Below, in pieces: positions 1 to 6,125 of a DNA stretch of 12,064 nt (the first letter of the stretch is position 1; every line of letters starts with the position of its first letter). Source of the stretch: Nitrospirota bacterium (GTDB taxonomy: Bacteria > Nitrospirota > UBA9217); the NCBI GenBank assembly GCA_017885365.1, contig JAFNGD010000330.1, positions 1 to 12,064 on the forward strand. Direction: 5' to 3'. Position numbers and translations under genes: made by a program. Below the pieces are notes generated by a model, which made no database searches, was not told the DNA's origin, and saw only the letters and a list, made by a program, of their open reading frames with translations.

Positions 1-184
1 TCGGCCAGTAGCCTGCCATGAGCTCATAGGTCTTCCTGCCGAACAGGAGCGTGCCTCCTGCCTTCGCGTTCTCCGCGGCGAATTCAGCGAGCTCCGCATC
101 CTTGCTGACCCAGCTGATACCGTTGTTTGCGTCCGCGAAGTAGCCATTGAGCGACACGTTGTTGAAGACGATCAGCTTGCGCAT
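1..184 (-). CDS. Dihydrofolate reductase family protein, N-terminal part (runs off the left edge)
   Basis: The first 61 codons are present; the rest lies left of the window. The protein begins MRKLIVFNNVSLNGYFADAN and has an FGRKTYELM segment near residues 51-59. Both match the start of the RibD C-terminal / dihydrofolate reductase fold family (YwjB/YyaP-like small reductases), where the first strand and the 'SLDG' loop start the nucleotide-binding fold and the FGRxTYE helix follows. These are probably cytosolic NADPH-dependent reductases, but the substrate of most family members is unknown. The ATG at 184 is preceded by AGAGG at a normal Shine-Dalgarno distance, and a promoter lies about 65 bp further upstream. 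The gene seems to be a single unit, divergent from nothing and in the same direction as the PilZ gene behind it, but separated from it by a hairpin terminator. Family assignment is fairly safe; the exact function is not. Confidence 0.85.
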   Translation of the reverse strand, partial: MRKLIVFNNVSLNGYFADANNGISWVSKDAELAEFAAENAKAGGTLLFGRKTYELMAGYWP

Positions 185-247
185 AAAGACCTCTGCTCTC
201 TGCACGAATAAGGAATTGATCCGATATCGTTAACGACGACTCATGTA

Positions 248-276
248 AATGTATTCGTGAATCCGTCACCTATCAA
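248..276 (-). promoter_or_regulatory. Sigma70-type promoter for the dihydrofolate reductase-family gene
   Basis: On the minus strand there is TTGATA (-35) and TACATT (-10) separated by exactly 17 bases, with the -10 element about 64 bp upstream of the ATG at 184. Seen by eye only. Confidence 0.45.
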
Positions 277-297
277 GCGGCTAGAGATTCAAACAAC

Positions 298-330
298 AAG
301 GCCGGAGAGATGATCCCTCAGGCCTTTTAA
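298..330. terminator. Hairpin terminator between the PilZ gene and the dihydrofolate reductase-family gene
   Basis: AAGGCC and GGCCTT arms enclose an imperfectly paired inner stem. A short T run follows on the plus strand, and a T-rich stretch follows on the minus strand. It sits just beyond the stop of the minus-strand PilZ gene and is the likely terminator of that transcript. It shares its first 14 bases with the hairpin near 9100. Confidence 0.55.
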
Positions 331-366
331 CGACCTCAGTGATGCAATCTCTCGATATCTACAGAA

Positions 367-1161
367 TCAAGTCTGAACCCGACCGCCCCCTGCGGCGTCC
401 TGCTCCGGAGCGATCCCCTCCATAAGCTCCTGCTTGATGAACTCCCGGACGAACTCCCGCTCCCGGTCGCCGATCGTCAGGAACTTCACGGCCATGCCGG
501 GGATCTGCCGCTTGTTCTCGCCGAAGTGGCTGAACAGGACCTGCCCCTCGACCCGGATGGGCCATCCGGCCGCGTTCGGAAGGTGGAAGGTGAACGGGAG
601 GACCATGCCCAGGGACAGTGGCACCGGAGTGCTCACGAACATCCCTCGCTCCGAGATGGCGGTGATGAGGGCGCTCCGGCTGCTTTCCGGGGATCGATCG
701 CCCCCCACCTCCACGTCAAGCGCGGTCGTCAGCCTCAGGAACCTGCGCGGTCGCTTCTGCGTGGCCTCGACGGTCGCATACAGGTCTTCCAGGCTGCATG
801 GATGGCGCAGGAATGCTGCGCATCCCGCCTTTTCGCAGGCCTGCTGGACCTCCGGGGAACGGTTGGACGTATAGATGATGAAGGGAACGCCGCGCGTCCG
901 GTGGTCGCGCCTGACGTGCATAAGGAGGTCGAGCCCGGTCATCGTCGGAAGGTCGTAGTTGGCGATGATGACGAGCGGGACCGTCAGGCCCAGGAACAGA
1001 ACGGCATCCTCCGCCGTCTTCGCCATGATGACCTGGTAGTTGAGCCGCTGCAGGAAGATGCTGGTGTAGAACTGTCGCATGGGCCTGGCGTCCACGACCA
1101 GGATGACCTGCTGGTGTGCGGACTCGTCCTTCGGCGCATGCTGGGGAACGGTATCGTCCAT
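367..1161 (-). CDS. Receiver-domain protein fused to a PilZ-type domain, degenerate phosphorylation site
   Basis: This 264-aa cytosolic protein has an N-terminal CheY-like receiver (about residues 18-135) and a PilZ-like domain (about 137-245). Aligned on the conserved proline of the receiver (P72), the usual phospho-acceptor Asp is Asn68. One of the acidic-pair residues is Ala25 (DA instead of DD) and the conserved Lys is His120; Thr98 is kept. This predicts a receiver that is not phosphorylated normally. In the PilZ part the RxxxR motif is present (R139, R143), but the [D/N]xSxxG motif reads AISERG (168-173), so cyclic-di-GMP binding is uncertain. The start chosen is the ATG at 1161, preceded by a strong GGAGGAGGAG site; a TTG six codons upstream lies inside that site. 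A promoter with TTGACA lies about 80 bp upstream. It is transcribed alone and ends at a hairpin. The family is typical of delta-proteobacterial motility and development regulators; no target is visible here. Confidence 0.85.
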   Translation of the reverse strand: MDDTVPQHAPKDESAHQQVILVVDARPMRQFYTSIFLQRLNYQVIMAKTAEDAVLFLGLTVPLVIIANYDLPTMTGLDLLMHVRRDHRTRGVPFIIYTSNRSPEVQQACEKAGCAAFLRHPCSLEDLYATVEATQKRPRRFLRLTTALDVEVGGDRSPESSRSALITAISERGMFVSTPVPLSLGMVLPFTFHLPNAAGWPIRVEGQVLFSHFGENKRQIPGMAVKFLTIGDREREFVREFIKQELMEGIAPEQDAAGGGRVQT

Positions 1162-1239
1162 GCTCTCCTCCTCCGGCAAGCCGAGCTTCCCATAGGGCCG
1201 GCGTCAAGGACCAGCGCATAATCGTGCTTTCGTGGGCTG

Positions 1240-1268
1240 AGGGTACTCCAGACGGAGATTCCTGTCAA
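1240..1268 (-). promoter_or_regulatory. Sigma70-type promoter for the receiver-PilZ gene
   Basis: On the minus strand a perfect TTGACA is followed after 17 bases by TACCCT. The -10 element ends about 80 bp upstream of the ATG at 1161. The weak -10 may mean regulated or low expression. Confidence 0.45.
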
Positions 1269-1763
1269 CTGTTTCGATGGTGTATTCTTAGGGTGCGGAA
1301 TTATTGGGGACATTGTTGCTCTCGGTCCTTCATGACCGCATACGGGAGGGAGGATCTAAAGCAATATTGGAAACGACGTTATGTCTCCAAAATGTCCCAA
1401 ACGCAAGACGCTATTGGTTTTGCATTTCAAAAAAACATCTTTCGAAAAGATCTTCGGCAATTCCGGCCCGTTCGCCTGCCGCAGCGTCGTTCCAAGGAAC
1501 AATATCATTGCGCTACAAGCTAACTCAAGGTTGCACAATAAAACATTGACGGTAGTTATTTTTGTGTGATAACCTTTTTTTCAATATTTTTATCGAAGAG
1601 AATTTTTTATGCAACCGCGGGACCCCGCGCTCGCAGTATGACCTGATCTCCCCTGCACCAACCTTCCTGGCAGCATTCCCTCTGCGAAGGCTCAAACGAG
1701 ACGGCCGTCGAACAGCACAGATCTGACCCAAGGAAGTTCATAATTTTACACGAGGAGGGTGTT
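1269..1763. other. Long AT-rich intergenic region upstream of the NHL-repeat gene
   Basis: No convincing gene is seen here. Short open frames exist on both strands, but none has both a ribosome binding site and a recognisable product. The stretch contains several A and T runs (for example near 1575-1610), a candidate promoter at 1546-1575, and a compact GC-rich palindrome, CGCGGG-AC-CCCGCG, at 1616-1629. That palindrome has no following T run, so it is not a terminator; it could be a binding site or an mRNA leader hairpin. The untranslated leader would be about 185 bases if the candidate promoter is used. I did not recognise a riboswitch class. Confidence 0.4.
1546..1575 (+). promoter_or_regulatory. 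Candidate promoter for the leader ORF and NHL-repeat gene
   Basis: TTGACG (1546-1551) is followed after 18 bases by TAACCT (1570-1575), with an extended -10 TG at 1567-1568. The match is moderate and the surroundings are T-rich, so this is a guess supported by position. Confidence 0.3.
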
Positions 1764-1844
1764 ATGAAAAAGCGGTTAGCATTATGGGCTCAGTTAAGAG
1801 GCAAAACGTTGCGCGAAGGTTCTAACCAGGGAGGTGCATTGTAA
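1764..1844 (+). CDS. 26-aa leader peptide ORF, coupled to the NHL-repeat gene
   Basis: The ORF reads MKKRLALWAQ then LRGKTLREGSNQGGAL, 26 residues. It has a strong ribosome binding site, GAGGAGGG, at a normal distance from its ATG. Its TAA stop shares one base with the ATG of the large NHL-repeat gene (TAATG), which is the usual arrangement for translational coupling. The peptide is basic, has no clear membrane segment, and I do not recognise a family. The downstream gene has its own GGGAGG site inside this ORF, so it could start independently. The ORF could be a regulatory leader, a real small protein, or a decayed gene start; the strong binding site argues against pure chance. Confidence 0.5.
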   Translation: MKKRLALWAQLRGKTLREGSNQGGAL

Positions 1845-4339
1845 TGAAACAAATACTATTGAAATACAGAAGATCCTTCGCATTTGTTTTATTCGCATTG
1901 ATTCTTGCATCATTTTTTTCTTCACCCGCCCACGCGGCCTTGGGTGATTTTCTGTACAAATGGGGCGCGGAAAATATTTCACCAAAGGGAGTTGCAGTAG
2001 ATTCAAGCGGCAATGTTTACGTTGCTGATTCCGGCAACAACCGAGTGGAGGTTTTCAGCAGCACAGGAGTATTTTTAAGGAGATGGGGTACGGCTGGTAC
2101 AGGTGATGGTCAGTTTAGCAACCTTTTGGCAATAGCTATCGATTCAAACGATGATGTGTACGTAACCGAAATCGGCGGCAACAGCAGAGTGCAGGTTTTC
2201 AGTAAGACAGGAACTTTTTTAAGGAAATGGGGGTCATCTGGCGATGGAGATGGACAGTTTAAAGGCCCCATTGGCATAGCATTTGATTCAAGTGGTAAGG
2301 TATATATAACCGATCTGAATAATTATAGAGTCCAGGTTTTTAACAGTAACGGCGACTTCTTGTTTAAATTCCCCACCTATGGTCCCCACGTGGGTCAATA
2401 TTATCCGAAAGGCATTGCTCTGGACTCAAGCGGCAAAATATATGTAACCGACTCTTCCGGTTATATCCAAGTGTACACAAATACAGGGACTTTCCTATCA
2501 CTTTTTGCAGGATTTGGTTCCGGCGATGGACAGCTGTCTTCACCCGGAGGCATCGCTGTCGGTGCTGACGGTAATTTGTATGTTGCTGACATGGGCAATC
2601 GCAGAATACAGGTTTTCGACAGCGAAGGCAATTATTTAAGAAAATGGGGGTCGCCAGGCACCGGCGATGGTCAGTTCTATGCTCCCTACAGCATCGCCTT
2701 GGATACAGGCGGAAATGTGCTTGTGGGTGATAGCAACAACAACCGGGTGCAGGTCTTCAGCAGCACGGGGACATTTGTAAGAGAATGGGGGAGTGCTTCC
2801 AGCGATGGGTCGTTTAATGCTCCCCGAAATCTGACTGTTGACACCAGCGGGAACATTTACGTATCTGATACCGGCTTCAATAGAGTACAGGTTTTCGATA
2901 CAACAACGGCATTTGTAAACGAATGGTATAGTCAGCTTATTTCTCCATCCGGGGTGGCCTTGGATTCGAGCGGCAATGTGTATGTGACCGATACCAACAA
3001 CCACCGAGTTCAGGTGTTCAGCAGTGACGGATCGCTCATAAGAACCTGGGGAGGTCAGGGGTCCGGCAACGGACAGTTTAGTTATCCATATGGTATCGCT
3101 CTTGACTCAAGCGATAACGTCTATGTGTATGACTGGAATAACAGAGTCCAGAAATTCACCAGCGACGGTACGTTTACAACGAAATGGGGAGGAAACGGCA
3201 CCGGTGATGGGAAGTTTTTGACCCCGTACGGCTGCATCGCCATAGACCGAGACGGATATGTGTATGTCTCTGACGCCAGCAACAACAGGATACAGAAATT
3301 CACCAGTAACGGCATGTTCATAACAAAATGGGGTGGGTCTTATGGGAGTAACGGCAGCGGTGACGGCCAGCTTCATGCTCCCATAGGTATCGCGATAGAT
3401 GCAGGAGGAACCGTTTACGTAGCTGACGTGCAAAACTACAGAATCCAGGCTTTCGATACCCAAGGAACATTTCTGGGAAAATGGGGCACCTCTGGAACCG
3501 GGGATGGGCAGTTCAATTTGCCTTACGGTGTAGCAGCGGGTGCGGACGGGAAAGTATATGTTGCTGACAGGAGTAATAATCGGATACAGGTTTTTGAAGG
3601 CATGCTGCCGCCGTCCACTACCATGATGATCAGCTGTACTTCAGGTTTGAACGGATGGTGTGTGTCGGACGCGGTCGTTTCCTTAACCGCCACTGATTCA
3701 GGATCCGGCGTCAAAGAGATCTACTACAACCTTGACGGGTCCGACGCTATAGTAAGCGGTAGCACAACCTCATTCAGCATCGTCTCAGAAGGCACGCATA
3801 CAGTTTACTATTATTATGCAAAAGACAACGCTGGTCGCACTGAGACGAACCACCACGACAATCCGCCGCGCACGATCAAGATCGATAAAACGCCGCCGAT
3901 TATCACTGCAACGCCGAATCCCCTTCCGAACGCGAACGGCTGGAACAATACCGACGTGACCATCTCCTTTACATGCAGCGATACCGTATCAGGCATCCTC
4001 TCCTGCCCGACCTCGACAACGTTGACAGCCGAAACGCCAATTTCGGGCCAGGCCATAACCGGCACGGCTGTTGATGCGGCAGGAATTCCAGCGACGACCT
4101 CAATCAACGTGAAAATTGACAAAACGCCGCCGGTTATCTCGATATGCTATACACCCGGCGCAGTCCCGGCCTATATGGCTACCGACAGTCTCTCAGGCAA
4201 GGCAAGCGAGAGCGCGGCTCCCCTCTCGTGCGGGAACACGAACGGTGTCGAGGTATGCACGTACACGGTCAATGCCGCGGACAAGGCGGACAATACAGCG
4301 AGGCTCACGGCTGTTTATACTGAGACTACCGGCAAATAG
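1844..4339 (+). CDS. Secreted NHL-repeat protein with OmpL47/Ig-like C-terminal modules
   Basis: This 831-aa protein starts with a clear Sec signal peptide (basic start, hydrophobic core, SSPAHA cleavage region near residue 31), so it is exported. Residues about 32-586 hold 12 NHL repeats, each with the pattern GDGQF, then a GIAxDSSGNVYVxD strand, then NRVQVF. NHL repeats form six-bladed beta-propellers, so 12 repeats suggest two propellers in tandem. Residues 587-831 hold two to three small beta-sandwich modules of the OmpL47/bacterial Ig type, with the 'ATDSGSGVKEIYYNLDG' signature near 605-635 and KIDKTPP linkers at 679 and 757. No C-terminal anchor, autotransporter or sorting signal is visible. 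The role is probably binding or adhesion at the cell surface or in the periplasm; no catalytic residues are evident. The gene overlaps the upstream leader ORF by one base. Its first two thirds are more AT-rich than the neighbouring genes, which hints at acquisition or a fusion of differing parts. Confidence 0.88.
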   Translation: MKQILLKYRRSFAFVLFALILASFFSSPAHAALGDFLYKWGAENISPKGVAVDSSGNVYVADSGNNRVEVFSSTGVFLRRWGTAGTGDGQFSNLLAIAIDSNDDVYVTEIGGNSRVQVFSKTGTFLRKWGSSGDGDGQFKGPIGIAFDSSGKVYITDLNNYRVQVFNSNGDFLFKFPTYGPHVGQYYPKGIALDSSGKIYVTDSSGYIQVYTNTGTFLSLFAGFGSGDGQLSSPGGIAVGADGNLYVADMGNRRIQVFDSEGNYLRKWGSPGTGDGQFYAPYSIALDTGGNVLVGDSNNNRVQVFSSTGTFVREWGSASSDGSFNAPRNLTVDTSGNIYVSDTGFNRVQVFDTTTAFVNEWYSQLISPSGVALDSSGNVYVTDTNNHRVQVFSSDGSLIRTWGGQGSGNGQFSYPYGIALDSSDNVYVYDWNNRVQKFTSDGTFTTKWGGNGTGDGKFLTPYGCIAIDRDGYVYVSDASNNRIQKFTSNGMFITKWGGSYGSNGSGDGQLHAPIGIAIDAGGTVYVADVQNYRIQAFDTQGTFLGKWGTSGTGDGQFNLPYGVAAGADGKVYVADRSNNRIQVFEGMLPPSTTMMISCTSGLNGWCVSDAVVSLTATDSGSGVKEIYYNLDGSDAIVSGSTTSFSIVSEGTHTVYYYYAKDNAGRTETNHHDNPPRTIKIDKTPPIITATPNPLPNANGWNNTDVTISFTCSDTVSGILSCPTSTTLTAETPISGQAITGTAVDAAGIPATTSINVKIDKTPPVISICYTPGAVPAYMATDSLSGKASESAAPLSCGNTNGVEVCTYTVNAADKADNTARLTAVYTETTGK
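1937..3601 (+). repeat. Twelve tandem NHL repeats (protein-level repeat array)
   Basis: Twelve units of roughly 41-52 residues follow one another from residue 32 to about 586. Units 1 and 8 lack the GDGQF part (GAENISPKG and SQLISPSG instead), and unit 4 has the divergent HVGQYYPKG. Units 1 and 8 being short may mark internal boundaries between duplicated blocks. DNA identity between units is only partial, so the expansion is not recent. Confidence 0.8.
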
Positions 4340-4357
4340 AGATAGCGGCGCTAGTTC

Positions 4358-4461
4358 TATCCATCGGCTATAGCCCTAGAGTCGGCCGGAAATGATTATT
4401 ATGTACGTGACCGATAACTGGCAACAACAGGGTGCAGGTTCTCGCTCCCTCTTCGAACTGA
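4358..4461 (+). pseudogene. Frameshifted remnant of one further NHL repeat
   Basis: Starting 19 bases after the stop of the NHL gene, translation across three frames gives one NHL unit. Frame one reads YPSAIALESAGNDYY (4358-4402), frame two reads MYVTD (4401-4415), and frame three reads TGNNRVQVLAPSSN followed by a stop (4417-4461). The last shift is explained by one extra A near 4416. The pieces line up with the IALDSSGNVYVTDTNNNRVQVF core of the neighbouring repeats. There is no start codon or ribosome binding site, so this is decayed coding sequence, probably from a former longer or second NHL gene. Confidence 0.6.
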
Positions 4462-4523
4462 GCGGATGGATGTGAGCCGTTCTGACCTGCTGGAAGGTAG
4501 CAGGGAAGTATCTTGAGGTGAGG

Positions 4524-4559
4524 GCGGTGCGGGAGATCGTTTCCCGCACCGCTTTTTTT
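4524..4559 (+). terminator. Strong rho-independent terminator after the NHL-repeat gene
   Basis: An 11-bp GC-rich stem, GCGGTGCGGGA paired with TCCCGCACCGC, is followed directly by seven T. It lies 185 bp past the NHL stop and points in the same direction. There is no T run on the minus side, so it should not stop the converging LuxR transcript. Confidence 0.9.
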
Positions 4560-4673
4560 CTGAGAAAAGGCATGTATGGCCCGGGATTTTCGATGCGCAA
4601 GGGGCGGGCCTGACCCCCAACAGTCCCTAAGGTACCTCATTCTCCACGCCGGCGGTCCATGCGTGCCGCAGCT

Positions 4674-5372
4674 TTAGACAAGGTGATTTCGTGCTGCGAG
4701 CACGGCAGCCTGGGTGCGGTCGTTCACGCCGAGCTTGTTAAAGAGGCTGTTAACGTGGCTCTTGACCGTATGGGCGCTGATGTCCAGCACCTCGGCGATC
4801 TGAACATTGGTGTACCCTTCAGTGACCAGGCGGAGGACATCGGATTCTCGGCGGGACAATTTCATGGACAAGGTGGCATCGCCGTTGTGCAGTTCCACTC
4901 TCCCCTCGCCGTTCTCCTTGCTGCGCAACTGCCGCTCAAGAAGCTCTGTATAGTTCTTTTGCTGCTGCAGCGCCCTCTTGCTTGCCGTTGTTTCAAAAAC
5001 GATGATGATGACCGCGGAAACATGTCTCTGCTGATCCCGCACCGGATAAGCCTGCACCTCTCCCCACCGCCGTCCGCGGCCCGGAACGTCCATCCCCATT
5101 TCCACGACCTGGGTGCGGCCTTTCGCTATCGTCTCAACCAGGAAGCACTCTTTGCACGGATGCTCGCACCCCTTCAGGGCCTCATGGCACCGTTTGCCTA
5201 TCGACTTCTGCTGGTCGCAGCGATGGATGAACGCCATGCTCTTGTTGATCCAGACGATCCTCCTGTCCCTGTCGAAGATCCCGAAAGGCGCGCGGATGCT
5301 CGAGAACAGGGCCGGACCAAGTCCGGACAGGATATGGTCAAGGGACAGCGTACCGCTGATCTCAGGTTTCAT
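4674..5372 (-). CDS. PAS domain-containing LuxR-family transcriptional regulator
   Basis: The 232-aa protein has an N-terminal PAS domain (about residues 12-128), a short helical linker (about 128-155) and a C-terminal LuxR/GerE helix-turn-helix (172-232). The C-terminal part has the family hallmarks: LSRRESDVLRLVTEGYTN, then IAEVLDISAHTVKSHV and KLGVNDRTQA. The PAS part carries five cysteines (52, 62, 69, 73, 76), four of them in a C-x6-C-x3-C-x2-C cluster, a pattern seen in PAS proteins of anaerobes. A metal, Fe-S or thiol redox sensor is possible but not shown. There is no receiver domain, so the signal is probably sensed directly in the cytosol. The ATG at 5372 has GGGAG just upstream. 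A GTG at 5447 would add 25 residues and leave only 5 bases to the upstream gene, but it lacks a clear binding site. It is likely co-transcribed with the 83-aa gene. Targets are unknown. Confidence 0.88.
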   Translation of the reverse strand: MKPEISGTLSLDHILSGLGPALFSSIRAPFGIFDRDRRIVWINKSMAFIHRCDQQKSIGKRCHEALKGCEHPCKECFLVETIAKGRTQVVEMGMDVPGRGRRWGEVQAYPVRDQQRHVSAVIIIVFETTASKRALQQQKNYTELLERQLRSKENGEGRVELHNGDATLSMKLSRRESDVLRLVTEGYTNVQIAEVLDISAHTVKSHVNSLFNKLGVNDRTQAAVLAARNHLV

Positions 5373-5452
5373 GGGTCTCCCGGAAAGACTGCTCCACAGG
5401 ATGCTTGGTTCTTCACGATGGTAACAGACCGGAGGCGCATTGTCCACCTGCT

Positions 5453-5704
5453 TCAGGGTGCGACCTGGCGCTCTGACGTCCGGGACCGGAGCAGCCAGGA
5501 GCCGATCCTCAGCATGACGAGAAACTTCCGGACTATGCCTTTCTTCACCGGCTCCTGTGTGCCGGCTCCCGCGAAGAGATCTGCGGGATCGTCCTGTTCG
5601 ATGCAGATGAACGCATCCCGCAGGTCACGGTAATACAGGAACAGGCTCATTCGCCTGTCAGCGTCTCCCTGCCGGTACTCATCAAGGACCTGGTCGATTG
5701 TCAT
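5453..5704 (-). CDS. Small conserved-looking protein of unknown function (83 aa), upstream of the LuxR gene
   Basis: I do not recognise this family. The ATG at 5704 has an almost ideal ribosome binding site (AAGGAGGG, about 6 bases away); the longer open frame upstream is therefore not used. The first half is acidic and helical (MTIDQVLDEYRQGDADRRMS, then a YYRDLRDAF segment). The second half has a basic, hydrophobic stretch (IVRKFLVMLRIGSWLLRSR) that could be an amphipathic helix touching the membrane or a partner. There is no signal peptide and no metal motif. It lies 80 bp ahead of the PAS-LuxR gene on the same strand, so it may be a co-regulated partner of that regulator. Confidence 0.65.
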   Translation of the reverse strand: MTIDQVLDEYRQGDADRRMSLFLYYRDLRDAFICIEQDDPADLFAGAGTQEPVKKGIVRKFLVMLRIGSWLLRSRTSERQVAP

Positions 5705-5747
5705 GGCATCCCTCCTTGCCGCGCGCCACTGCTCTATCCTGCGCCGG

Positions 5748-5776
5748 ATTATACGGCGGGACGAGGCCTGGGACAT
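5748..5776 (-). promoter_or_regulatory. Candidate promoter for the 83-aa/LuxR pair
   Basis: A perfect TATAAT lies on the minus strand at 5748-5753, about 44 bp upstream of the ATG at 5704. The hexamer 17 bases further up is only ATGTCC, a poor -35, so an activator might be needed. Confidence 0.35.
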
Positions 5777-5994
5777 CGCCCGTTTGGGGGAGGAGCGATA
5801 ATTTTTTGAGGGACCGGGTGAGCGGCAGGAGCGTGCTGCGGGAAAATCTAACCTGAGGGCGGCAAGCTGTTTGCCGTAATCAAATAACTAGAGATTCACG
5901 TTTGGCCCCGGACGGTTCACTTGATGGTGCCTCTTAATGGATGGCCCCCTTACGACTCCTTTTTCATAGGTGACTCTATAAGATCGTTGTGCTG
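5777..5994. other. Divergent intergenic region between the 83-aa gene and the cytochrome gene
   Basis: No gene is seen. A small hairpin, CGGCAA with TTGCCG, lies at about 5859-5875. The motif CCTTTTTCATAGGTGAC at 5958-5974 recurs, with one change, at 10468-10484. The region must hold the control sites for both divergent transcripts. Confidence 0.35.
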
Positions 5995-6023
5995 TTGACT
6001 GCTTCGGCAACCTGTGGCATAAT
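5995..6023 (+). promoter_or_regulatory. Sigma70-type promoter for the multiheme cytochrome gene
   Basis: TTGACT (5995-6000) and CATAAT (6018-6023) are separated by exactly 17 bases, five of six matches in each box. Transcription would start near 6030, leaving a leader of about 95 bases before the ATG at 6126. Confidence 0.65.
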
Positions 6024-6125
6024 CCGATGATTTAGCACCCTGAATTCCCCTGTTCGTGTGTTTGGCAGGCCGCGCCGATGACCAAGGAAAACCGCGCTTC
6101 ACGTGATGTCCGTCACGAGGAAATG

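Noticed and set aside
434..1221. Long plus-strand open frames over the PilZ gene
   Set aside because: They are shadows of the GC-rich minus-strand gene, which has clear receiver and PilZ similarity and a strong ribosome binding site.
1381..1569. A 62-codon plus-strand open frame in the AT-rich intergenic region
   Set aside because: There is no ribosome binding site, no recognisable product, and the candidate promoter of the NHL gene lies inside it.
1616..1629. GC-rich palindrome as a terminator
   Set aside because: No T run follows on either side and the loop is too tight for a normal terminator hairpin.
4659..5633. A 324-codon plus-strand open frame across the LuxR and 83-aa genes
   Set aside because: It is antisense to two genes with recognisable or well-started products, and its translation shows no domain pattern.
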